Source of the DNA: Candidatus Aminicenantota bacterium
Lineage (GTDB): Bacteria; Acidobacteriota; Aminicenantia; Aminicenantales; Aminicenantaceae
Direction of reading: 5' to 3'
Length of the DNA: 6,168 nt
Assembly (NCBI GenBank): GCA_016926925.1
Contig: JAFGNQ010000141.1
Location: forward strand, 1-6,168
Under the pieces are notes generated by a model. It had not been told where the DNA came from, made no database searches, and saw only the letters and a program-made list of their open reading frames with translations. Position 1 is the first letter of the stretch, and every line of letters begins with the position of its first letter. Both the position numbers and the translations under genes were made by a program. This document shows positions 1 through 5,294 of the stretch, piece by piece.

Positions 1-498
1 ATGCTTTATCTTCTCCCAGGCGGATTCAAATTCAAAGTGTTCGCCTGTGTGGCATTTCAAGCATAGTGTTTTGATCGCTTCCGCCGATTCATAGACAATA
101 AGCCCGTTCTTTACGGATTCTTCTCTGCTTTTCATGACGCTCATTTTTTTATAGGCACTGCCCGGACCGTGACAAACCTCACAAGTAACACCTTCGGCAA
201 CCCGTTCAGGATCCTTCTCATAGAGCGGACTGTGGCACTTCAAGCAGTCCGGAGATTCGGTCGGGTGTTTGTCCAATTCCCTTTTTTTAGCGGTCTCCAT
301 GGCGCTCTCCGTTTTCAGTTCCTCGAACGCTTGGGAGTGTTTGGATCCCTGCCAGATAAGATACTGCTGTCCCAGTTTTTCCGCCTTATGGCACGTCATG
401 CATTTTGCAGCGCCGACGTAAGTGAATTCCTGTGAAAAAAGAAAATAGGAACCTGTGATGAGAATACAAAGTGAAAGAATGCATGATATTTTCCGCAT
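1..498 (-). CDS. Tetrahaem cytochrome c, cytochrome c554-like family (3' end cut by window edge)
   Basis: This exported electron-transfer protein has 166 codons visible and no stop before base 1. Translation of the - strand from the ATG at 498-496 gives a Sec-type signal peptide (residues 1-23, MRKISC then a hydrophobic run to about FSQ). Four haem motifs follow: CMTCH 33-37, CLKCH 85-89, CEVCH 106-110 and CLKCH 146-150. The segments YVGAAKCMTCH, SKHSQAF and EGVTCEVCHGPGS are typical of the cytochrome c554 family of periplasmic tetrahaem proteins. These are usually about 170-180 aa before any extension, so probably little is missing. The start is supported by a strong Shine-Dalgarno AAAGGAGG just upstream. 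It lies 22 nt downstream of thiM on the same strand, so co-transcription is likely. In ammonia oxidisers c554 accepts electrons from HAO, and an HAO-like gene lies upstream here. That partnership is an inference from context. Family call is firm, exact partner unknown. Confidence 0.88.
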   Translation of the reverse strand, partial: MRKISCILSLCILITGSYFLFSQEFTYVGAAKCMTCHKAEKLGQQYLIWQGSKHSQAFEELKTESAMETAKKRELDKHPTESPDCLKCHSPLYEKDPERVAEGVTCEVCHGPGSAYKKMSVMKSREESVKNGLIVYESAEAIKTLCLKCHTGEHFEFESAWEKIKH

Positions 499-510
499 CT
501 TTCCTCCTTT
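499..510 (-). promoter_or_regulatory. Strong ribosome binding site of the c554-like gene
   Basis: Read on the - strand the bases are AAAGGAGGAAAG directly before the ATG at 498. AGGAGG (503-508) sits 4 nt from the start codon. It lies inside the 22-nt gap after the thiM stop, leaving no room for a separate promoter close to the gene. This supports read-through from the thi genes. Confidence 0.8.
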
Positions 511-520
511 CGAATCGTAG

Positions 521-1333
521 TTAGATTTTGATGATTTTTGCTCCCTCTTCCAGTTGTTTTCCGTCTATGCTGAACAGGGCATCCAGGAGTCCGATCTGGA
601 AGCTTCCCGGAGTCTTCGTTCTTCCGGCCGCTGTTTCTCCTGCCAGGCCGAAGTAGGCCAGTGCGCAAGACGTCGCTCTTAAAGGATCCTCGTCCACTGC
701 CAGAAAGGCGCCGATGACAACCGTTGCCGTGCATCCTGTACCCGTCACATAACCCATCAGTTCATGGCCGTTGGCTACACGGTGGATTGTGCTGCCGTCT
801 GTGATCAAATCGACTGCCCCCGTGATGGCCAATGTCGTTTCCAGTTCTTTCGAAAGTGTCAGTGCCGCATCGGCCGCATCGTCTACGCTGTGGATGGAGT
901 CGACTCCCTTTGTCCGTGAGCCTTCACGGGCGAGCGACAGAACTTCCGAGGCGTTGCCGCGTACGACACGGATGGACAGTTCATCGATCAGACGCTTGGC
1001 CGAATCCGTTCGCAGCCGCGTCGCTCCGGCACCGACCGGGTCCAATATGACCGGCACATTCAGTCGGTTGGCCCGCTTTCCTGCTTTGAGCATCGAATCG
1101 ATCCAGTAGGGAGTCAAAGTGCCGATGTTGAGCACCAAAGCTCCCGCGAAAGAGACCATTTCTTCCACTTCTTCCGGTGCATGCGCCATGACAGGGGATG
1201 CGCCGCAGGCGAGCAGGGCATTGGCTGTGTAATTCATGACAACAAAATTCGTGATGTTGTGTATCAAAGGCTTTTTTTCTCGCAGCCTGTTCAGGCTCTC
1301 TCCGGCTTTTCGCGCGAGGTTTTGATCGTACAT
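521..1333 (-). CDS. thiM: Hydroxyethylthiazole kinase ThiM (thiamine salvage)
   Basis: ThiM phosphorylates 4-methyl-5-(2-hydroxyethyl)thiazole with ATP, feeding salvaged thiazole into thiamine phosphate synthesis in the cytoplasm. The 270-aa product has the usual family length and the ribokinase-like landmarks in order: IHNITNFVVMN at 24-34, CGASPVMA at 43-50, LDPVGAGAT at 97-105, RGNASE at 125-130, and VTGTGC at 196-201, whose Cys201 is the family's conserved catalytic-loop cysteine. PGSF follows at 242-245. The ATG start at 1333 has a GAGGAGG ribosome binding site that overlaps the TGA stop of thiL. The intergenic gap is only 10 nt, so translational coupling is likely. No truncation or missing key residue is seen. 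The next gene downstream is a cytochrome rather than thiD, which is unusual for a thiM locus. Confidence 0.96.
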   Translation of the reverse strand: MYDQNLARKAGESLNRLREKKPLIHNITNFVVMNYTANALLACGASPVMAHAPEEVEEMVSFAGALVLNIGTLTPYWIDSMLKAGKRANRLNVPVILDPVGAGATRLRTDSAKRLIDELSIRVVRGNASEVLSLAREGSRTKGVDSIHSVDDAADAALTLSKELETTLAITGAVDLITDGSTIHRVANGHELMGYVTGTGCTATVVIGAFLAVDEDPLRATSCALAYFGLAGETAAGRTKTPGSFQIGLLDALFSIDGKQLEEGAKIIKI

Positions 1334-1346
1334 TATCGCCTCCTCA
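1334..1346 (-). promoter_or_regulatory. thiM ribosome binding site overlapping the thiL stop codon
   Basis: On the - strand the TGA stop of thiL (1346-1344) runs directly into GAGGAGG (1345-1339), followed by CGATA and the thiM ATG. Ribosomes terminating thiL would sit on the thiM binding site, a classic layout for translational coupling. It also fixes the thiM start. Confidence 0.75.
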
Positions 1347-2369
1347 TGTTTTGAAGTGGTCCCATCCTCTCAGAGCGAGACGGCGAAGAGACCCATTAGG
1401 GGATTTGAGCAGGATACCTTTTTCGGGCTCGTATATTCGCCCTACTTCGGTAACGGGAGCGTCGCTGACTGCAGCGATAGTGGAAACGATTTCGTTTGCT
1501 CTATCCTCCGGACAGGTTATTATCAGCTCGTAATCGTCACTGTCTTCTAAAATCAGTTCATAAGGATCCCGTTCAAAATGTTGGGCAACGAGGCGAAGCT
1601 CTTTCGCGAGGGGCAGCTCCTCTTGATTCAAAACCGCACCCACACCGCTCTCTTTACAGATGTGTCCCAAGTCCGCCAAAAGTCCATCGCTTGTGTCGAT
1701 CATGGCATGAACAGCCCCGGTTTGAGCGACGGCATGACCTTCCCTGGCCCGGTGTGTTGGGGTTTTGTAGGCTCGAACCAGAGGATGGTCGTCAAGTTTC
1801 TCCGTTCGCTTCGAACGCCGCAGGAGCTGCAGGCCGGCTGCCGCTTGGCCGGGGTATCCTGTAACCAAAATCACGTCTCCCGTTTTTGCGGTGGAACGCC
1901 GCACACACTTTCCGATCCGCACTTCGCCGATCAATGTGATGTCGATAAATCCGGCCGTCTCGACGCTGGTGAGGTTACCTCCGATGATCGATGCCTCAAA
2001 GGGATTAAGCTCCCTGAGAAATCCTTGATACATCCGCTCCACTTCGCGGACGGGGGTATTGCCTTTCAAGCCCAAGGACACAAGAGCATATAGAGGCAGC
2101 CCTCCCATGGCGCCGATATCACTGATGTTGACAGTCATTGCCCGGCGCCCCAGGTCATAAGGGCCTGTATGGCCAGGAAGATAGTGCCGGTCTTCGACAA
2201 GAACATCACATGTAATCAGAAGCTCGTACCCTGCCCGCGGCAATATGGAGGCTGCATCATCCCCCATGTCCAGTGCCACTCCGGTATTCCGAATGCCCTC
2301 CTTCTGAAGCAGTTTGTGAATGCGATCAATCAAGCCGAATTCACCGATGTCGGATATCCTTTTGCTCAT
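1344..2369 (-). CDS. thiL: Thiamine-monophosphate kinase ThiL
   Basis: ThiL makes the coenzyme form, thiamine diphosphate, from thiamine monophosphate and ATP in the cytoplasm. The 341-aa product shows the PurM/AIR-synthase-like fold signatures: N-terminal FGLIDRI (11-17), GDDAA at 36-40, the magnesium/nucleotide segment RAMTVNISDIGAMGG at 76-90, GGNLTS at 130-135, GDVILVTG near 164-171, IDTSDGLLADLGHI at 224-237 and SDDYELIITC at 277-286 (the usual GEDYELL position). Length is normal. Its ATG at 2369 overlaps the thiE TGA in an ATGA arrangement, with AGGAAAAG upstream as a modest ribosome binding site. Together with the coupled thiM downstream, this makes thiE-thiL-thiM a compact operon. Confidence 0.96.
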   Translation of the reverse strand: MSKRISDIGEFGLIDRIHKLLQKEGIRNTGVALDMGDDAASILPRAGYELLITCDVLVEDRHYLPGHTGPYDLGRRAMTVNISDIGAMGGLPLYALVSLGLKGNTPVREVERMYQGFLRELNPFEASIIGGNLTSVETAGFIDITLIGEVRIGKCVRRSTAKTGDVILVTGYPGQAAAGLQLLRRSKRTEKLDDHPLVRAYKTPTHRAREGHAVAQTGAVHAMIDTSDGLLADLGHICKESGVGAVLNQEELPLAKELRLVAQHFERDPYELILEDSDDYELIITCPEDRANEIVSTIAAVSDAPVTEVGRIYEPEKGILLKSPNGSLRRLALRGWDHFKT

Positions 2370-3040
2370 AGATCTTTTCCTGTTGCTGTTTGGTAAAGAA
2401 CGTCAGCAAGTTTCCGTGTGGCCTTTCCGGGATCGGCCTGGCAGCATACTGCTGAAATCACGGCAATGCCGTGAGCGCCTGTCCGCATGATGTCCGGAAT
2501 ATTGTTTATGGCAGCTCCGCCGATGGCAATGATGGGCAGGGGGAAATCCTTGACCGCTCTTTCTAAGATTTCGAGCCCTGAGACCGGTCCGGCATCGGAT
2601 TTGGACCCGGTGGGGAAGACGGGTCCGAATCCTATGTAATCCGCGCCTTCGGTGACGCATATCCCAGCCTCTTCGAGAGTCGCCGCCGATCCTCCGATGA
2701 TGCGGTTGGTTCCGAGGATTTTGCGAGCCAAAGGAATGGGAAAATCGTTCTGTCCGAGATGCACTCCGTCGGCATCCGAGGCGATGGCGATGTCCAGCCG
2801 ATCATTCACAACGAATGTCACGCCGGAAGCCGTGCACAGCTGCTTCATTTTTACGGCAATTTCAATCATCTCGCGTGTGGATCCGCTCTTTTGACGAAAC
2901 TGGATGGTATCCGCACCGCCTACGATGGCCATCTTTGTCAGTTCTACGTGCGAATAACGGGATTGCAGCTCCGTATCGGTCAGAACGTGGAAACGGCCGA
3001 TTTTCTTTCTCATGTTCGTTATAGAACTCGTGTTCATCAT
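2366..3040 (-). CDS. thiE: Thiamine-phosphate synthase ThiE
   Basis: ThiE condenses HMP-diphosphate with thiazole phosphate (the ThiM product) to thiamine monophosphate, the substrate of ThiL. TIM-barrel signatures are clear: FHVLTD near the N-terminus, GGADTIQFRQKSG (the diphosphate-contacting QxRxK segment), FVVNDRLDIA, DGVHLGQNDFP, IIGGSAATLEEA, GADYIGFGPVFPTGSK and IIAIGG toward the C-terminus. The stop overlaps the thiL start by 4 nt. The start is uncertain. The frame is open up to 3116 and offers TTG at 3064, tandem ATGs at 3040 and 3037, and ATG at 3013, none with a good Shine-Dalgarno. The call uses the first ATG (224-225 aa). The ATG at 3013 would give about 215 aa, closer to the usual family length. 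Function is near certain; only the N-terminus is open. Confidence 0.93.
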   Translation of the reverse strand: MMNTSSITNMRKKIGRFHVLTDTELQSRYSHVELTKMAIVGGADTIQFRQKSGSTREMIEIAVKMKQLCTASGVTFVVNDRLDIAIASDADGVHLGQNDFPIPLARKILGTNRIIGGSAATLEEAGICVTEGADYIGFGPVFPTGSKSDAGPVSGLEILERAVKDFPLPIIAIGGAAINNIPDIMRTGAHGIAVISAVCCQADPGKATRKLADVLYQTATGKDL

Positions 3041-3172
3041 ACAAATGGATAACTCGGTTTGCAATAAAGCAAGGCAACAAGAACCTGATAGGATGTTTGT
3101 GCTCAGTTCAGATTTTTAACGCCGTTTCGCTACACCCATCCCTTCAGTTTCATGTGCATTCTCTTTATCGAG

Positions 3173-3193
3173 TACTCATTCGTAAGTTGAGTA
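3173..3193 (-). other. Small hairpin in the presumed thiE leader
   Basis: Six-base perfect inverted arms (TACTCA at 3173-3178 and TGAGTA at 3188-3193) flank a 9-base loop. It lies between the putative promoter at 3231-3261 and thiE, so it would be in the leader RNA. No T-tract follows on the - strand, so it is not a normal intrinsic terminator. Role unknown. Confidence 0.35.
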
Positions 3194-3230
3194 TCCGATT
3201 TTAGTTCTGCAATCCTGCAGCGGGAATCTT

Positions 3231-3261
3231 ATTATACTACGTATTCTAGGGTAAGCGTCAA
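3231..3261 (-). promoter_or_regulatory. Putative hybrid promoter toward thiE (IS-end -35 plus flanking -10)
   Basis: On the - strand TTGACG (3261-3256) lies inside the IS-like end and a perfect TATAAT (3236-3231) lies in the flank, 19 nt apart. The spacing is longer than the optimal 17, but the hexamers match the housekeeping sigma consensus at 5/6 and 6/6. It points to thiE, predicting a leader of roughly 180-200 nt. Confidence 0.4.
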
Positions 3262-3290
3262 ATTAGGGGAACTGACTGCGGGCATTTCTG
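3251..3290. mobile_element. Putative solo terminus of an IS66-type insertion sequence
   Basis: The sequence from 3251 starts GTAAGCGTCAAATTAGGGG. IS66-family terminal inverted repeats characteristically begin GTAAGCG, so this would be an end reading inward to the right. The interior has a good AAGGAGGG ribosome binding site at 3351-3358 and an ATG at 3359, about the distance at which the first IS66 ORF normally starts. The frame that follows, however, shows no tnpA similarity I can recognise and soon enters the HAO-like gene. No tnpB, tnpC or matching right end is present. If genuine, it is a deletion remnant. The right limit of the remnant is unknown and could reach about 3442. Confidence 0.35.
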
Positions 3291-3442
3291 TTTTTCTGAT
3301 AGAGCTATGATGAGAAGAAGAGCGGAGCCATCGTCCGTATGAGCTGCATAAAGGAGGGATGAATGCTGGAGCGAGTGATAGCTCGTTTGAGTCGCATGGC
3401 CGTGTGTGGAGGGGTCTTCGACGAAAACGAACCATAACGAGC

Positions 3443-4933
3443 TCACTCATGAAGGTCGATAAAATGCCTCATTTCCTGGAGGTTTTTTGTCAGGTTCCAC
3501 CAGCCGTTTTTGAAGGCGGCATAATCCGGACCTGACATAGCCGATGCGTAGCGTACGGAATTTGCATAGAAGAGCCATTGAAGCAGCCATTTTTGTTCAA
3601 TCATTTCATCAAAGGGATTGGAGGTATCGGCGAGCTCTTTATCCCAGGCCTCCAGCAGGATTTCCGTTGCCGTCAGGACCATCTTGTCGGTTTCTTCGAT
3701 GGTAATCCGGAGCTTGGCAAAATGGCCGTCCGCCCAGTCTGAAGAGTGGCAGGAAGAACAGACTTTTCTCATCGTTTTTTGGCGCAGCGCCTGTGCCTCT
3801 TTATCCAGGAGAAATGCGGATGCTTCTTCTCCGGTGAAAGTCGTCGGAAGCGGAAGATCGTCTTTGTTTTTGATGTTGTATGTGTCCCCCATTTTAGGTT
3901 GAGGGTGAGCGTAAATCAATCCGAAAATGCGCACCCAGAGACGGGCGCCGAAATCGTGGCTGCGCTCGGCGATAACGTCCCCTTCGGGACTGACCAGCAG
4001 GCTGTTGTGGCAAGCGGAGCATGTGGGGGCCTTGAAATCCTTCCCGACTGTCCAGGGGATGCTTTCCCAATTCCAATTTCCTTGCAGAGAATGGAAGATA
4101 TTGCCGTGTTTGCTTTCACGGTAGACATTCCAAGCCGGCAGATCCGGATCCAGATGGCATTGAGAACAGGTGTCAGGCTTTCGTGCGATCGCGATCGAAA
4201 AACTGTGGCGTAAATGACAAGCAGTGCACGCCCCCCGGCTCCCGTCCGGATTGATGCGCCCGACACCCTGATTGGGCCAATTGGCGAGTTGCGGGATTTC
4301 GATCGCTCCTGCGTCCGTCTCAAGCAGTCTTTTCCCTTTGACAGTGACTTCAGTCCCGTGACACCCGTAACACGTTTCCGCTTTTGCGTTGTACGAAGAG
4401 TCCTTCTGTTCGATTCTTTCCTTCCGGAGTTCCTTTGTGCTTGTGATTGTCTCTACGAGTTTGTGATAGACAGGATTTTTTTCAAGATTGCCCAGAGCAT
4501 GGGCTTTTTTACTCGATGCGAACTGCTCCCTTTCTGCGGCGTGGCATACGGCGCAGTCGTCCGGTGACACCACCACGTTGATTTTATTGTCAAAGTGGTT
4601 AAAATTGTCTTTATGGACGTCAGCGTTCAAACCGTGACACTCATAACAACCGACTGTTACGTTTAAGAGCGATTCCTTTACAGTTGTGCTCGATATCTTC
4701 CGAGCCGGGAGTGGTTTCGTCATTGCCTGAGCCGGGGTAATATGGGCATGGCTTCCTGATCTCCAATCCTCAACGATTCCCGGCGAATACGTCTCATGAC
4801 AGCCTAAGCATTCTTCTGTCTGCTGGCTCAAAGCCGGGTTTTTTGTGTCATCCTGATTCGGCAACGTCTCAGAGAGTGTGATAATTCCCCAAAAAAACGA
4901 ACATGTAAAAAGAAGGCACACAATTTTTTTCAA
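3443..4933 (-). CDS. Octahaem cytochrome c, hydroxylamine oxidoreductase (HAO)-like family
   Basis: This is a periplasmic octahaem nitrogen-cycle type cytochrome of 496 aa with a Sec signal peptide (MKKIVC plus hydrophobic core to about residue 22). The eight motifs are CLGCH 42-46, CYECH 96-100, CAVCH 127-131, CYGCH 188-192, CTACH 236-240, CSQCH 256-260, CSACH 305-309 and CSSCH 392-396. HAO-type landmarks include WPNQGVGRINPDGSRGACTACH (219-240, in two parts), ESKHGNIF (273-280), ERSHDFGARLW (323-333) and a helical C-terminus after haem 8. Haem 4 (CYGCH) aligns by order with the catalytic P460-type haem. Whether the cross-linking tyrosine of oxidising HAOs is present cannot be decided by eye; Tyr456, Tyr462 and Tyr471 are candidates. 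Without it, such proteins usually act as reductases of nitrite or hydroxylamine. The start is TTG at 4933, chosen for its GGAAGGAGGG ribosome binding site and intact signal peptide. It is divergent from the nonahaem gene; a c554-like gene lies downstream past the thi genes. Confidence 0.92.
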   Translation of the reverse strand: MKKIVCLLFTCSFFWGIITLSETLPNQDDTKNPALSQQTEECLGCHETYSPGIVEDWRSGSHAHITPAQAMTKPLPARKISSTTVKESLLNVTVGCYECHGLNADVHKDNFNHFDNKINVVVSPDDCAVCHAAEREQFASSKKAHALGNLEKNPVYHKLVETITSTKELRKERIEQKDSSYNAKAETCYGCHGTEVTVKGKRLLETDAGAIEIPQLANWPNQGVGRINPDGSRGACTACHLRHSFSIAIARKPDTCSQCHLDPDLPAWNVYRESKHGNIFHSLQGNWNWESIPWTVGKDFKAPTCSACHNSLLVSPEGDVIAERSHDFGARLWVRIFGLIYAHPQPKMGDTYNIKNKDDLPLPTTFTGEEASAFLLDKEAQALRQKTMRKVCSSCHSSDWADGHFAKLRITIEETDKMVLTATEILLEAWDKELADTSNPFDEMIEQKWLLQWLFYANSVRYASAMSGPDYAAFKNGWWNLTKNLQEMRHFIDLHE

Positions 4934-4937
4934 CGTA

Positions 4938-4947
4938 CCCTCCTTCC
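4938..4947 (-). promoter_or_regulatory. Ribosome binding site that decides the TTG start of the HAO-like gene
   Basis: On the - strand GGAAGGAGGG lies just before the TTG at 4933, with GGAGG about 5 nt from it. No ATG lies nearby in frame. A later GTG (codon 5) would damage the signal peptide, so TTG is the best start. Confidence 0.75.
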
Positions 4948-4998
4948 TTACCGAAGGTTAGATTCAATAGCCGATGTTTTCGTCGTTTCTGTTTCTAA

Positions 4999-5025
4999 AG
5001 TATAAAATCGAAAGGTTGGTGTCAA
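4999..5025 (-). promoter_or_regulatory. Sigma70-like promoter of the HAO-like gene
   Basis: Read on the - strand, TTGACA (5025-5020, perfect consensus) is followed after 15 nt by TATACT (5004-4999, 5/6). The spacing is short; a 17-nt spacing would use TACTTT instead. Transcription would start near 4992, giving a leader of roughly 60 nt before the TTG at 4933. Confidence 0.5.
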
Positions 5026-5038
5026 TCTTGAGAACATG

Positions 5039-5066
5039 GCTTTCAAAGCTTTCAATTGATTTGAAA
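5039..5066. promoter_or_regulatory. Repeat cluster GCTTTCAA x2 plus inverted TTGAAA, operator-like
   Basis: GCTTTCAA occurs at 5039-5046 and again at 5048-5055, 9 bp apart. The second copy forms a perfect dyad TTTCAA (5050-5055), TTGAT, TTGAAA (5061-5066). It lies between the two divergent promoters, at the expected -35 zone of the rightward one, as a regulator site would. The regulator is unknown. Confidence 0.4.
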
Positions 5067-5082
5067 TACATGTAATATAGAG

Positions 5083-5103
5083 TCTCTATAATATCTATAG
5101 AGA
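5083..5103. promoter_or_regulatory. Perfect 8-bp dyad containing TATAAT, presumed -10/operator of the rightward gene
   Basis: Arms TCTCTATA (5083-5090) and TATAGAGA (5096-5103) are exact inverted repeats around the 5-base centre ATATC. The first arm runs into a consensus TATAAT at 5087-5092 on the + strand, so a dimeric protein bound here would cover the -10 element. No good -35 is found at 17 nt (TTGAAA at 5061-5066 is 20 nt away), which suggests an activator-dependent promoter. A short hairpin in the RNA is the alternative reading. Confidence 0.45.
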
Positions 5104-5137
5104 TGAGTCGTTGTTTTTATGTCCTATAGAAGTTAAA

Positions 5138-5218
5138 ATGGCAAGTAAAGCTTTTGTCATCGGCCTGGTCGCAGCCATCGGTGAGGGATTGCTTGCCATC
5201 ACTGGCCAGCCCGGATGA
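5138..5218 (+). CDS. Possible small hydrophobic protein, 26 aa (unrecognised)
   Basis: A short open frame ATG 5138 to TGA 5218 encodes a 26-residue peptide beginning MASKAFVIGLVAAIGEG and ending in ITGQPG. Residues 6-21 are hydrophobic and glycine-rich, long enough for one membrane-associated helix, with a Lys at position 4. A weak AGAAG ribosome binding site (5128-5132) lies 5 nt before the ATG. It sits downstream of the dyad with TATAAT and 76 nt before the large cytochrome gene, so it would be the first cistron of that transcript. Codons favour G/C in third position, unlike the AT-rich promoter just upstream. I recognise no family, and at this length chance is a real possibility. Confidence 0.25.
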   Translation: MASKAFVIGLVAAIGEGLLAITGQPG

Positions 5219-5294
5219 ATATCTCGGGTTTTCGATGATTGACAGTCCAAAGAAGTTTTCCGGATCGATCTCTGAAGGAAAGCGAGGCGAAAAA

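Larger units (their letters stand above)
3041..3442. other. Non-coding gap between the HAO-like gene and thiE
   Basis: About 400 bases separate the stop of the HAO-like gene from thiE. Short open frames on both strands here (up to 72 codons) show no recognisable family, haem motif or coherent composition, so I call none of them. The stretch holds a putative IS66-like terminus from 3251, a TATAAT hexamer at 3231-3236, a small hairpin at 3173-3193 and an imperfect dyad at about 3081-3110. I see no TPP riboswitch motif and no classic stem plus T-tract terminator. Confidence 0.6.
4934..5294. promoter_or_regulatory. Divergent intergenic regulatory region between two multihaem cytochrome genes
   Basis: These 361 bases lie between oppositely oriented start codons. 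The left part (4934-5110) is AT-rich and carries the leftward promoter, the GCTTTCAA repeats and the dyad with TATAAT. The right part (5110-5294) carries the possible 26-codon ORF and a leader of about 75 nt. I see no tRNA, riboswitch or terminator here. Confidence 0.6.

Noticed and set aside
169..435. Open frame of 88 codons on the + strand at the left edge.
   Set aside because: It is antisense to the tetrahaem cytochrome, whose signal peptide, four haem motifs and strong ribosome binding site settle the coding strand.
1578..2093. Open frame of 171 codons on the + strand inside thiL.
   Set aside because: thiL is a full-length, fully motif-supported gene on the other strand; the + frame shows no domain and no ribosome binding site.
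3061..3120. GAACCTGAT at 3081-3089 (+ strand), reminiscent of the 3' core of a TPP riboswitch near thiE.
   Set aside because: It is on the wrong strand for thiE, the following CTGG-type segment and the CTGAGA partner are missing, and it is part of an imperfect dyad with GCTCAGTTC.
3359..3442. ATG at 3359 after AAGGAGGG on the + strand as a possible tnpA start.
   Set aside because: The ribosome binding site is good, but the following residues (MNAGASDSSF and on) do not resemble an IS66 OrfA and the frame continues antisense through the HAO-like gene.
3232..3450. Short - strand frames (62 and 72 codons) in the gap below the HAO-like gene.
   Set aside because: Low-complexity Ser/Pro/Arg-rich products with no family resemblance; they overlap the IS-like end and the HAO-like stop and are better explained as chance.
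3746..4213. Open frame of 155 codons on the + strand inside the HAO-like gene.
   Set aside because: It is antisense to haem motifs 4 to 8 region of a convincing octahaem protein and has no recognisable features.
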